Notes: generated by a model from the sequence alone, not told the origin. Positions 28,433 to 38,469 are shown, numbered from the stretch's first letter. The stretch is 64,000 nucleotides of DNA from Alteriqipengyuania lutimaris (GCF_003363135.1 NZ_QRBB01000002.1:124001-188000); one strand, 5' to 3'. Numbers and translations are program-made.

Positions 28433-29249
28433 ATTCTTTTTCCGCCACGTGGATGAAGAAATCGGGCGTCTCGCCATTATCGGACTGCTGGAAGTCGCCG
28501 TAGGTGTGGATCTGCTGGAAGCCCACATCCTCGAGCAGGCCGCGCACGTAGCTTTTCCTCAGCGGAAACATGTTGAGGAAATATTCCGACTTGTCGGGGA
28601 AGGTGTATTTGAACCGCGCAAGGCTGTCGTCGACATAGTCGGGCTCGGCGGTCACCTGATCGCCGCAGTAGTAGTATTTGTGCTTCGTGCTGAAGCCGTC
28701 GTCCAGAATGCCATCATAGTTCCGCTGGTCGATGATGAGCACGCCGTCATGCTTGAGCGCCGCATAGAACTCGGCAAGCGCACGGCGCCGGTCGTTCTCG
28801 TCATGCAGGTGGGTGAAGCTGTTGCCGAGGCAAATGATCGCATCGAACTTGCCGTGCACGTCCTTGTTGAGCCAGCGCCAGTCGGCATGGACCGTCTTGA
28901 GCACGAGGTCCTCGTTGGCGGCGTTCTGGAACGCCATGGCAAGCATCTCGGCCGAGCCATCGGCCGACGTCACATCGAAGCCGTTCTTGAGCAGCTGGAC
29001 CGAATGGAAGCCCGTGCCGGTGGCGACGTCGAGCACCGACTTCTTGCCGCGCCCGGCGAGGATGTCGACGAAGAAGCGCCCTTCGCTCTGCGCCCGCGCG
29101 TCCCAGTCGATCAGCTCATCCCACTTCTCGACGAAGCCGCGGACATATTCCTTCTGATAGCTTTCGGTATCGCGGACGGCGTGCGGGTCTGCGCCGTAAT
29201 CCTGGGTCGATTCGGGCGCGAATGCGCGCTTCTCGGTCTCGGTCTTCAT
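28422..29249 (-). CDS. glycine/sarcosine N-methyltransferase
   Basis: SAM-dependent enzyme that methylates glycine to sarcosine and dimethylglycine, the first steps of de novo glycine betaine synthesis, an osmoprotectant route. The 275-residue protein has motif I VLDVATGTGFHSVQLLK, the acidic SADGSAEML, IICLGNSFTHLHDE and the family segment LIIDQRNYDGILDDGF with the following Tyr-rich KYYYCGD. It belongs to the same family as other bacterial GSMTs. First gene of the betaine pair. A structured leader lies just upstream. Confidence 0.92.
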   Translation of the reverse strand: MKTETEKRAFAPESTQDYGADPHAVRDTESYQKEYVRGFVEKWDELIDWDARAQSEGRFFVDILAGRGKKSVLDVATGTGFHSVQLLKNGFDVTSADGSAEMLAMAFQNAANEDLVLKTVHADWRWLNKDVHGKFDAIICLGNSFTHLHDENDRRRALAEFYAALKHDGVLIIDQRNYDGILDDGFSTKHKYYYCGDQVTAEPDYVDDSLARFKYTFPDKSEYFLNMFPLRKSYVRGLLEDVGFQQIHTYGDFQQSDNGETPDFFIHVAEKEYAE

Positions 29250-29273
29250 CGTGGCTGTCCCTCGCGCGTCATA

Positions 29274-29306
29274 CCGGACGAAGTCTCCCGTCGTGAGACC
29301 CTCCGG
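29274..29306 (-). promoter_or_regulatory. stem-loop in the leader of the betaine genes
   Basis: Between rimM and the GSMT start, the minus strand can fold CCGGA-GG-GTCTC, loop, GAGAC-TTCG-TCCGG. It ends about 25 bases before the GSMT ATG. It does not match the SAM-II, SAH or glycine riboswitch consensus that I know. It could be a terminator of the rimM transcript or a leader control element. Confidence 0.4.
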
Positions 29307-29408
29307 TGGTGATGGGAAGCCCTCCTGTCGAATGCGGAAGGCCCATAGATTATCGCGTAGGCGGCTTAGAACATACCCGGCAGGGTCATTACAACCGCAC
29401 TGTTTCCC

Positions 29409-29918
29409 TTACGGCAGGAAAGCGCGCGCCAGCACCAATCGTTCCGAGTTCCAGTCGAGAACGGCGGCGGGGATCAGCGGCACGAGGAACGGTGTGCCGT
29501 CGTCGGGGGCGATCTCGACGATGTCGGTTGCCCCGTAATTCATGATGTTAGTGGTCATGCCGATCGGCTCGCCGCCTTCGGTCACGACCGGCAGTCCGAT
29601 CAGGTCGGCGTGATAAAATTCGTCCTCGTCCAGCGGCGGCAACGCGGACCGGGAGACGGTGAGGACGGTGCCTCGCAAAGCTTCGGCGGCGGTACGATCG
29701 GCGACTTCGGCAAAGCGGGCGATGGCCCCCCCCTTGTTGTCGGAGCGGATCTTCGTGGGGGTGAGAGCCCCGTCATTGAAGGATTTCTGGGCCTTCAGCG
29801 TCTCGACGTCGTCACCGAACAGCTTCAGACGGACCTCGCCCGTTACCCCGTGCGCGCCAATGATGGCTGCCAAAACGATCTCGGAGCGGGCAACAGGCGT
29901 GTCGGATGCACTGGGCAT
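29409..29918 (-). CDS. rimM: 16S rRNA processing protein RimM
   Basis: Ribosome maturation factor that binds S19 and helps assemble the 30S head. The 169-residue protein has the N-terminal RimM domain with IVLAAIIGAHGVTGEVRLKL. The C-terminal PRC-barrel domain includes EFYHADLIGLPVVTEGGEPI and ends with PFLVPLIPAAVLDWNSERLV. The length is normal. It follows rpsP after 119 bp containing a palindromic repeat. The usual next gene, trmD, is 4.4 kb away. Confidence 0.96.
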   Translation of the reverse strand: MPSASDTPVARSEIVLAAIIGAHGVTGEVRLKLFGDDVETLKAQKSFNDGALTPTKIRSDNKGGAIARFAEVADRTAAEALRGTVLTVSRSALPPLDEDEFYHADLIGLPVVTEGGEPIGMTTNIMNYGATDIVEIAPDDGTPFLVPLIPAAVLDWNSERLVLARAFLP

Positions 29919-29937
29919 TATGCCTCAACCCAATATC

Positions 29938-30028
29938 CGCTCGCCCTGAGCCTGTCGAAGGGCCGCCTGCCCTTCTTCCAGCGCACGGCTAGAGAAGAGC
30001 AATTCTTCGACAAGCTCAGGATGAGCGG
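29938..30028. repeat. palindromic REP element between rpsP and rimM
   Basis: Inverted arms CCGCTCGCCCTGAGCCTGTC-GAAG and CTTCGACAAGCTCAGGATGA-GCGG are separated by about 40 bp. It is the same family as the element inside trmD. It occupies nearly all of the rpsP-rimM gap, so the operon transcript will contain a large hairpin here. Confidence 0.85.
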
Positions 30029-30037
30029 CTTTCTGTC

Positions 30038-30538
30038 CTAGCCCTCGGCCTTTTCTTCGCCGGCGTCTTCCTTGGCGTCTTCGGTGGGAGCTTCTTCGGT
30101 GGGAGCTTCTTCAGCGGCTGCTTCTTCCGCCGGCGCTTCTTCGGCCTTGGCCTCTTCCTCGGCCGGAGCTTCTTCGGCGGCCTTCAGCGCTTCGGCTGCT
30201 TCGGCTTCCTTGGCGGCCTTTTCTTCGGCGCGTTCCTTGGCCTTCTCGCCCGGCTCGGCCTTGTTCGGATTGTTGCGCGCCTTGCGCTCCTGGATGCCGG
30301 CGGCATCGAGGAAGCGGGCCACGCGATCGCTCGGCTGCGCGCCGACGCCGAGCCAGTACTTGGCGCGGTCTTCGTTCAGCTGGACGCGCTTCTCGTCGTC
30401 CTTGGCGAGGAGCGGGTTGTAGGTGCCGATCTGCTCGAGATAGCGGCCGTCACGCGGATAGCGCGAGTCCGCGGCCACGATGCGGTAATAGGGGCGCTTC
30501 TTGGCGCCGCCGCGCGAAAGTCGAAGTGAAATAGCCAT
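30038..30538 (-). CDS. rpsP: 30S ribosomal protein S16 with Ala/Glu-rich tail
   Basis: Small-subunit protein S16. The first 80 residues are typical ([52 protein letters not shown]). Total length is 166, about twice the usual 80-90. The rest is a low-complexity Ala/Glu/Lys tail with repeated EEAPAEE and EEAPTE units, probably disordered. The DNA of the tail is repetitive (near-identical CTTCTTCGG units around 30080-30200) and could vary in copy number. First ribosomal gene after ffh; 37 bp separate them. Confidence 0.95.
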   Translation of the reverse strand: MAISLRLSRGGAKKRPYYRIVAADSRYPRDGRYLEQIGTYNPLLAKDDEKRVQLNEDRAKYWLGVGAQPSDRVARFLDAAGIQERKARNNPNKAEPGEKAKERAEEKAAKEAEAAEALKAAEEAPAEEEAKAEEAPAEEAAAEEAPTEEAPTEDAKEDAGEEKAEG

Positions 30539-30575
30539 ATTGGTTCGTCCTTAGGTTTTTGTCTGTCGTTTTCGG

Positions 30576-32060
30576 TTATTTCTTGGGCAAAAGCTTTTGG
30601 AGGTCGGGGGGCAGCTTGCTCATGTCGACATCGCCCATGCCCTGCCCGTCCATGCCGGGCAGCGAGCCACCCTTGCCGCCCATGCCGGGAAGGCCACCCA
30701 TACCGCCGCCTCCGCCAAGCATCGCGGCAAGGCCCTTCATCCCGCCCATCTTCTTGATCTGCTTCATCGCGCGGGACATTTCCTGGTGCATCTTGAGCAC
30801 CTTGTTCACGTCCTGCACCTGCGTGCCGCTGCCCGCCGCCACGCGCTTCTTGCGCTTGGCATTGAGCAGTGCGGGATTGCCGCGTTCCTTGGGCGTCATC
30901 GAGCCGATGATCGCATCCATGTGGACCAGCACCTTGTCGTCCATGCCGCTGGCCTGCATCGCCTGCTTGGCCTTCTTCATGCCCGGCATCATGCCCGCCA
31001 GCATGCCGAGGCCGCCCATCTTCTGCATCTGGGAGAGCTGGCTGCGAAGGTCGTTCAGGTCGAACTGCCCCTTCATCATCCGCTCGGCAGCACGCTCGGC
31101 CTCTGCCTGGTCGATCGTCGCCGCAGCCTTTTCGACCAGCGAGACGACATCCCCCATGCCGAGGATGCGTTCGGCAACCCGGCGCGGGTGGAAGGCTTCG
31201 AGCGCGTCGAGCTTTTCGCCGACGCCTGCAAACTTGATCGGCTTGCCGGTGACCGCGCGCATCGAAAGCGCCGCACCGCCGCGCGCATCGCCGTCCATCC
31301 GGGTGAGAACCACGCCGGTCAGCGGTACTTCGTCGGAGAAGCTCTGCGCGACGTTGACCGCGTCCTGCCCGGTCAGGCTGTCGACCACCAGCAGCACTTC
31401 GGTCGGCGTCGCCACCGAAGCCACCGCCTTCATCTCGGCCATCAGCGCTTCGTCGACATGCAGGCGGCCCGCGGTGTCGAGCAGCACCACATCGACGTTG
31501 CGCAGCTTGGCCGAGTCGAGCGCGCGCTTGGCGATATCGACCGGCTGCTGGCCTTCGACGATCGGCAGCGTGTCGACCTGCGCCTGCTCGCCCAGCACCG
31601 CGAGCTGTTCCTGCGCGGCGGGGCGATTGACGTCGAGCGAGGCCATCATGGCCTTCTTGCCGTGCTTTTCGCGGATCAGCTTGCCGAGCTTGGCGGTGCT
31701 GGTCGTCTTACCCGAACCCTGCAGACCAACCATCATGATGACGACCGGCGGCTTGGCGTCGAGCGTCAGCGGGACATGGCCATCATCGCCCTCCGCCCCA
31801 CCAAGCATCGCGACCAGCTCGTCATTGACGATCTTGACCACCTGCTGGCCCGGTGTGACCGACTTGAGGACGCTTTCGCCGACCGCCTTCTCGGTGACCT
31901 TCTCGATGAAATCGCGCGCGACCGGCAGCGCCACGTCGGCTTCGAGCAGCGCGATCCGCACTTCGCGCATCGCATCGCGCACGTCCTGTTCGCGCAGGGC
32001 ACCACGCCCGCGCAAGCGGTCGAAGGTATTGCCAAGGCGATCCGACAGCGCGTCGAACAT
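30576..32060 (-). CDS. ffh: signal recognition particle protein Ffh
   Basis: SRP GTPase that binds signal sequences and 4.5S RNA and delivers ribosomes to FtsY. The 494-residue protein starts MFDALSDRLGNTFDRLRGRG, which is why the ATG at 32060 is preferred over one six codons upstream. The NG domain has GLQGSGKTT (112-120), DVNRPAAQEQL, LDTAGRLHVDE and LTRMDGDARGG. The methionine-rich M domain follows and ends in a Gly/Met-rich stretch with GGGGMGGLPGMGG. It heads the rpsP operon as in other alphaproteobacteria. Confidence 0.97.
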   Translation of the reverse strand: MFDALSDRLGNTFDRLRGRGALREQDVRDAMREVRIALLEADVALPVARDFIEKVTEKAVGESVLKSVTPGQQVVKIVNDELVAMLGGAEGDDGHVPLTLDAKPPVVIMMVGLQGSGKTTSTAKLGKLIREKHGKKAMMASLDVNRPAAQEQLAVLGEQAQVDTLPIVEGQQPVDIAKRALDSAKLRNVDVVLLDTAGRLHVDEALMAEMKAVASVATPTEVLLVVDSLTGQDAVNVAQSFSDEVPLTGVVLTRMDGDARGGAALSMRAVTGKPIKFAGVGEKLDALEAFHPRRVAERILGMGDVVSLVEKAAATIDQAEAERAAERMMKGQFDLNDLRSQLSQMQKMGGLGMLAGMMPGMKKAKQAMQASGMDDKVLVHMDAIIGSMTPKERGNPALLNAKRKKRVAAGSGTQVQDVNKVLKMHQEMSRAMKQIKKMGGMKGLAAMLGGGGGMGGLPGMGGKGGSLPGMDGQGMGDVDMSKLPPDLQKLLPKK

Positions 32061-32189
32061 CAGGTCACTCCAATTCATCCCGCACGGGATAAACGCGAAA
32101 AACGCCGGCGGACGAAACCTCGTCGGCCAGCGTCGGGGCGGTGCCCCTTCTGCTACTCAATTCGGACAGCGAGCTGTCCATGAAACCGG

Positions 32190-32265
<76 letters not shown>

Positions 32266-32367
32266 GGCCGGTTTCTGGCCCACCCCCAAACGAATGGAAG
32301 GCGGACCGGGAGGCGCCCTTTAGAAAGCGCGCCTCCGATTGGCAAGCCCAATATCAGTTTGGGCGCA

Positions 32368-32703
32368 TCAGGTATCGTCGGAATCGTCGTCGTCGCCCTT
32401 GGACTTCGACACGCCGAGGTCGTCGTCGCCGCCAAGGTCCACCTCGTTGTCGGGCGAATCCTCGTCGTCGTCGACGTCGATATCTTCCAGGTCGTCGCCA
32501 GCCAGATCGCTGTCGGCTTCCTTTTCCTTCTTCTTCTTGTCCTCTTCCTCGAACGGAATCGGCTGCTTGGACTTGAGCACGGGCTCAGGCGTCCACTCGT
32601 TCCCGCATTCGATGCAGGTCACCGGATCGTCGTTGGTGAGGTCATAAAAACGCGTGCCGCATTTGGGGCAGGTACGCTTGGTGCCCCATTCGGGTTTGAC
32701 CAT
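32368..32703 (-). CDS. TIGR02300 family protein
   Basis: Small alphaproteobacterial protein of 111 residues; function unknown. The first half is a zinc-ribbon-like domain, WGTKRTCPKCGTRFYDLTND followed by PVTCIECGNEW. The second half is an acidic, probably disordered tail with many consecutive Asp codons, ending KGDDDDSDDT. The ATG at 32703 is the family start (MVKPEWGTKRTCPKCG). It is divergent from aroA, about 160 bp apart. Confidence 0.92.
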   Translation of the reverse strand: MVKPEWGTKRTCPKCGTRFYDLTNDDPVTCIECGNEWTPEPVLKSKQPIPFEEEDKKKKEKEADSDLAGDDLEDIDVDDDEDSPDNEVDLGGDDDLGVSKSKGDDDDSDDT

Positions 32704-32865
32704 GTCGGATATATTCCTTGTTGCGGGCGCTGCCTCTTTGCGCGCGCCGGGTAGATTCGTGAGAACTGACTTGGGGGCAACTCGCGCCCGAATCAAGAAT
32801 GGCGCGCGCCTTGCCATGCAGCTTTGCGGGTGTCAAAGCCCGGCACCCTTTGCAAAGAGCCGTCC

Positions 32866-34206
32866 ATGCAGAATTCACCCTCCCCGCAGACCTTCCGACC
32901 CGCCAGCCCGCTGCGGGGAAGCATCGCGGTGCCGGGCGACAAGTCGATCAGCCATCGCGCGCTGATTCTGGGCGCCTGCGCCGTGGGCGAAACGCGCGTT
33001 TCCGGCCTGCTTGAGGGTGAAGACGTGCTTGCCACCGCCGCCGCACTGCGGAGCATGGGGGCGGATATCGAGAGAACCGGCGATGGCGAGTGGCGCATCC
33101 ATGGCGTCGGCGTCGGCGGACTGCTGCAACCCGATGCCGCGATCGATTGCGGTAATAGCGGGACTTCGGCCCGCCTGTTGATGGGGCTGGTCGCGAGCCA
33201 CGGGATCACCGCGAGCTTCACGGGCGATGCAAGCCTGTCGAAGCGCCCGATGGGCCGCGTGATCGAGCCGCTCTCCCGGATGGGTGCAGGCTTCACGTCC
33301 TCGCCGGGTGGCCGTATGCCGCTGATGCTCGAAGGCGCAGACCCGGCGGTGCCAATCAGCTATCGCCTGCCGGTGGCGAGCGCGCAGGTCAAAAGCGCGG
33401 TCCTGCTCGCCGGGCTGAACACGCCGGGAATCACCACCGTGATCGAGCCGGTCCCCACCCGCGACCATAGCGAACGCATGCTGCGTGGCTTCGGGGCACA
33501 GATCGAGGTGGGTGAGGAAGATGGAGCGCGCGTCATCCGCCTGACCGGACAGGTGGATCTGCAGCCGCAGGTGCTGACCGTGCCGGGCGATCCGTCTTCG
33601 GCCGCGTTCTTCATGGTCGCCGCCACACTCGTCGAAAGCAGCGACCTGACGATCCGCAATGTCGGGATGAACCCGACCCGCGCGGGATTCGTCGGCGTGC
33701 TGCGCGACATGGGGGCCAGTATCGAAGAAGTCGACGCCCGCGAAGTCGGCGGTGAGCCGGTCGCGGACCTGAGGGTCCGCCATGCTCCGCTGACGGGCAT
33801 CGAAATCGATCCCGCCCTCGCCCCCTCGATGATCGACGAATTCCCGGTCCTGTTCGTCGCCGCAGCGCTGGCGCAGGGCACCACGATCACGCGCGGGCTG
33901 GAAGAATTGCGCGTGAAGGAAAGCGATCGCCTCGCCACGATGGCCGCGGCGCTCACCAGTATCGGCGCGCGGGTGGAAGAGAACGAGAACGGGTTGACGG
34001 TCCACGGCACCGGCGGCGAGCCGCTTCGCGGATCGGCCAATGCACGGGTGAAGACGCACCTGGACCATCGGATCGCCATGAGCATGGCAGTCGCCGGTCT
34101 CGCCAGCCGCGACGGAGTGGAGATCGACGACGCCTCCCCCATCGCAACCAGCTTCCCCGGCTTTGAAAGCTTGCTCGAACAGGCTAGTTCGCCAGAAGCC
34201 GCCTGA
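32866..34206 (+). CDS. aroA: 3-phosphoshikimate 1-carboxyvinyltransferase (EPSP synthase)
   Basis: Transfers enolpyruvyl from PEP to shikimate 3-phosphate in the shikimate pathway to chorismate. The 446-residue protein has the N-terminal GDKSISHRALILGA, NSGTSARLLMGL, then SRPMG-type KRPMGRVIEPL, VKSAVLLAGL and the late LRVKESDRLATMAAAL with DHRIAMSMAV. The length is typical of the alphaproteobacterial class. It starts an aroA-cmk-rpsA region in which three extra genes have been placed. Confidence 0.97.
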   Translation: MQNSPSPQTFRPASPLRGSIAVPGDKSISHRALILGACAVGETRVSGLLEGEDVLATAAALRSMGADIERTGDGEWRIHGVGVGGLLQPDAAIDCGNSGTSARLLMGLVASHGITASFTGDASLSKRPMGRVIEPLSRMGAGFTSSPGGRMPLMLEGADPAVPISYRLPVASAQVKSAVLLAGLNTPGITTVIEPVPTRDHSERMLRGFGAQIEVGEEDGARVIRLTGQVDLQPQVLTVPGDPSSAAFFMVAATLVESSDLTIRNVGMNPTRAGFVGVLRDMGASIEEVDAREVGGEPVADLRVRHAPLTGIEIDPALAPSMIDEFPVLFVAAALAQGTTITRGLEELRVKESDRLATMAAALTSIGARVEENENGLTVHGTGGEPLRGSANARVKTHLDHRIAMSMAVAGLASRDGVEIDDASPIATSFPGFESLLEQASSPEAA

Positions 34207-34230
34207 TCGTATCCAGAGAGGAATCCGCCG

Positions 34231-34677
34231 ATGATGTTCCGCCTGATCGCCCCCGCCCTGATCGCGCTGGCCGCCTGCTCGACCGCCGTCCAGGCCGCCA
34301 CCTACGAGATGTTCCGCGATCCCAATTGCGGCTGCTGCGAAATGTGGGCGGACCATGTCCGCGCCGAAAACGAGACCGACGTAGCCGAGGTGACCACGCA
34401 GGACATCGCGGCGGTCAAGACGGCCAATGGCGTGCCTCAGGACCTGTGGAGCTGCCACACGATGATCGTCGATGGCTACGTGATCGAAGGTCACGTCCCC
34501 GCCGCCGATATCGCCCGCCTGCTGGCCGAACGTCCCGCGGGCGTGAAGGGCCTGGCCGTGCCGGGAATGCCGCTCGGTTCGCCGGGAATGGACATGGGCG
34601 ATCGCAAGCAGGCCTACCAGGTCATCGCGTTCGGCGATAATGGACGCTCGGTCTTCGCAAGCTATCCGGGAACATGA
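34231..34677 (+). CDS. DUF411 metal-binding-type protein, exported
   Basis: Periplasmic protein of the DUF411 family, often linked to copper handling. The 148-residue protein begins with a signal peptide (MMFRLIAPALIALAACSTAV; alternatively a lipobox at LAAC). It has the family cysteine motif RDPNCGCCEMWADHV, then WSCHTMIVDGYVIEGHVPA and a Met-rich stretch PGMPLGSPGMDMGD suited to copper binding. Its stop overlaps the ATG of the next gene (ATGA). Confidence 0.9.
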   Translation: MMFRLIAPALIALAACSTAVQAATYEMFRDPNCGCCEMWADHVRAENETDVAEVTTQDIAAVKTANGVPQDLWSCHTMIVDGYVIEGHVPAADIARLLAERPAGVKGLAVPGMPLGSPGMDMGDRKQAYQVIAFGDNGRSVFASYPGT

Positions 34678-34943
34678 CCGGGCTCGACACCTATTCCATC
34701 GTCGGCTTCGTCGGGATGGCCTGCATCATCGGGGCCTATGCCTTTCTGACCCAGAGCAAGGCGGCGAACCCGTTCATCCTCCACGGAACCAACTTGGTCG
34801 GCGCCGCGCTGCTGACGGTCAGCCTGCTGGTCCACACCAACTGGCCCAGCCTCGTGCTCGAAGGCTTCTGGGCGGCGATCGCGATCTGGGGGCTGGCGAA
34901 AGCGATATGCGAGCGCCGCAAGCAAGGGATTGCGCAGCAATGA
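34674..34943 (+). CDS. CBU_0592-like small membrane protein
   Basis: Hydrophobic 89-residue protein with about three helices: YSIVGFVGMACIIGAYAFL, FILHGTNLVGAALLTVSLLV and LVLEGFWAAIAIWGLAKAI. It resembles the CBU_0592 family; function unknown. It is bounded by ATGA overlaps with both the DUF411 gene and cmk, so the three genes are translated together. Confidence 0.75.
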   Translation: MTGLDTYSIVGFVGMACIIGAYAFLTQSKAANPFILHGTNLVGAALLTVSLLVHTNWPSLVLEGFWAAIAIWGLAKAICERRKQGIAQQ

Positions 34944-35569
34944 TCATCGCTGTCGACGGCCCCACCGCCAGCGGAAAAGGCACCATCGCCAGCGCCATCG
35001 CGCGTCATTTCGGCCTGCCGCATCTCGATACCGGGCTGCTCTACCGCGCCGTCGGACGGCAGGTGCAGCTTGCCGGAGGCGATCCCGATAATGCCGAGCA
35101 CGCGCTTGCCGGGGCAAGCTTTCCCGATAGCCTGCTCGACGATCCCGAACTGCGCAGCGAGGACATCGGCGGGTTCGCCAGCCGGGTCTCGGTGCACCAC
35201 GATGTCCGTACGGCCCTGCTCGACCGGCAACGGCTCTTCGCGCAAGCAGAATGCGGCGCAGTGCTCGACGGGCGCGATATCGGCACCGTCATCTGCCCCG
35301 ATGCGGACGTGAAGCTGTTCGTCACCGCATCTCTCGACGCGCGGACCGAGCGGCGCTTTGCCGAAATGCAGGGCCAGGGTCGCGACATGACGCGCAACGA
35401 GGTTTACGCCCAGATCGAGCGGCGCGATGCGCGCGACATGGGCCGCAAGGACGCCCCGCTCAAGCCTGCGTCCGATGCGTTCATTCTCGATACCACCTCG
35501 CTCGACAAGCAGGCCTCGATAGAAGCCGCGATCGCAGCGGTGGAAGACGTGCGCGGGCAGCGCGGCTGA
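34940..35569 (+). CDS. cmk: (d)CMP kinase
   Basis: Phosphorylates CMP and dCMP to their diphosphates. The 209-residue protein starts MIIAVDGPTASGKGTIASAI with the P-loop, then LDTGLLYRAVGRQV, DGRDIGTVICPDADVKLFV and RDARDMGRKDAPLKPASDA, all standard. The ATG at 34940 overlaps the upstream stop. In many alphaproteobacteria cmk is followed directly by rpsA; here an EAL gene on the opposite strand lies between them. Confidence 0.96.
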   Translation: MIIAVDGPTASGKGTIASAIARHFGLPHLDTGLLYRAVGRQVQLAGGDPDNAEHALAGASFPDSLLDDPELRSEDIGGFASRVSVHHDVRTALLDRQRLFAQAECGAVLDGRDIGTVICPDADVKLFVTASLDARTERRFAEMQGQGRDMTRNEVYAQIERRDARDMGRKDAPLKPASDAFILDTTSLDKQASIEAAIAAVEDVRGQRG

Positions 35570-35573
35570 GCAG

Positions 35574-36368
35574 TCAGGCGGCGGCGCGCTTGCCCGCGCC
35601 GGTGCCTCCGGGCAGCTTCACCTCGGGCAGTGCCCTGAAACCGGGGCGCGCCAACAGGTAGCCCTGGATGTAACGAATCCCCAGCAGGCCGAGCGTGTTG
35701 AGCTCTTCGACGGTCTCGATCCCCTCGGCAATGACGGTAATGCCGAGCCTCTGGGCGATCCGGACGATGCCCTCCACGATCACCCGCTTGCGCTCCGAGC
35801 CGTCGATTCCGCGGATCAGTTCCATGTCGAGCTTGAAGTAGTCGGTCTCGATCCGGGCGAGCAGCCCCAGACCGGCATAGCCTGCGCCGAAATCGTCCAG
35901 CGCCGTGCCGAAGCCCATTTTGCGGTAGTTTTCGACGATCACCGCGACGTGCTCGGGATCGGCCATGTGCTCGTTTTCGGTGAATTCGAAGATCAGGCGC
36001 TCGGTCGGGAAGCCCACCTCGCGCGCGGTTTGCAGGGTGAGCTGGATGCAGGCGAGCGGCGAATAGACCGCATTGGGGAGGAAATTGATCGAGAGCCGCG
36101 CCTGAGTGCCGAGAATGCCTGCCGCAACAGCGCCCTTGATGGCGGCGACCCGGCACTGCTGATCGAAAGCATAGCGATTTTCGTCGGTTACCCCCGCCAG
36201 AACCTCGGATGCAGGCTCGCCGTTTTCGCCCCGGACGAGCGCCTCGTATGCAAACACCTCCCCGGTCTCGAGATCCACGATCGGCTGGAATGCCATTGCG
36301 ATGCTGAACTCGTGCTCCGGCGCACGACATCCCTGGCATCCGGTTTTTGTCTGATTTGCCCTGTCCAC
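35574..36368 (-). CDS. stand-alone EAL domain phosphodiesterase
   Basis: Predicted cyclic-di-GMP phosphodiesterase of 264 residues with no other domain. All core motifs are present: FQPIVDLETGEVFAYEALVR (EAL at 42-44), INFLPN, FEFTEN, LDDFGAGYAGLGLL, FKLDMELIRG and VIAEGIET. The subtype resembles the EAL part of BLUF-EAL photoreceptors, but no BLUF domain is present. The N-terminus carries a CxxC pair (TGCQGC, Cys11 and Cys14), possibly a metal or redox site. It is convergent with cmk, 4 bp apart, and divergent from rpsA. Confidence 0.92.
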   Translation of the reverse strand: MDRANQTKTGCQGCRAPEHEFSIAMAFQPIVDLETGEVFAYEALVRGENGEPASEVLAGVTDENRYAFDQQCRVAAIKGAVAAGILGTQARLSINFLPNAVYSPLACIQLTLQTAREVGFPTERLIFEFTENEHMADPEHVAVIVENYRKMGFGTALDDFGAGYAGLGLLARIETDYFKLDMELIRGIDGSERKRVIVEGIVRIAQRLGITVIAEGIETVEELNTLGLLGIRYIQGYLLARPGFRALPEVKLPGGTGAGKRAAA

Positions 36369-36737
36369 GATGCGACTAATGCAACAAAACCACTAAGGTA
36401 TTCTAAACCATACGTTTCGAAATGCGCCGGTTCATTTCAGACGAGCCGTGCGGGCCGCAGTCGACGTCTGGCCAAAAAGGTCGAGAGGCAGGAGACCGGC
36501 CCGGCGAGTACTGCGCCCTCGAAACGCGCTTTTGCTTGCATTTTTGCGCCATCGCGCGTACCCGCGCCCCCGTTCTCGCATTCTCATGGATTCGACGGAC
36601 CCGCGCGGTGGCATGCGGCCTCGCGTGGCAGACGGCCCTCTTGCCCCGTTAGCCTTCGCAATGGTGCGTCGGAGACGGGTAAAGACCCCGGACAACCGGT
36701 GGCCGGTAGCAAATGTGAATTAGGAACCCGATACCTT
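36369..36737 (+). promoter_or_regulatory. gene-free leader upstream of rpsA
   Basis: About 370 bp between the EAL start and the rpsA ATG hold no credible gene. The first 60 bp are AT-richer than their surroundings and probably contain the divergent promoters. The rest would be a long rpsA 5' leader. Leaders of rpsA are sites of S1 autoregulation in E. coli, but I do not see the same hairpins here. Confidence 0.4.
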
Positions 36738-38441
<1,704 letters not shown>

Positions 38442-38469
38442 GCTCTTCCCTCCCGCTTCCGGGACATCG

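Noticed and set aside
29250..29408. Known riboswitch (SAM-II, SAH or glycine) upstream of the betaine genes
   Set aside because: I looked for the conserved cores of these classes and did not find them, so only an unclassified stem-loop is reported.
30072..30422. Ala/Ser-rich plus-strand frame opposite rpsP
   Set aside because: It is the complement of the repetitive Glu/Ala tail of S16, whose N-terminal 80 residues are clearly ribosomal.
32875..34494. Minus-strand frame of about 540 codons opposite aroA
   Set aside because: aroA on the plus strand has all EPSP synthase motifs. The opposite frame translates to low-complexity His/Arg/Asp/Gly-rich sequence, as shadows do in this genome.
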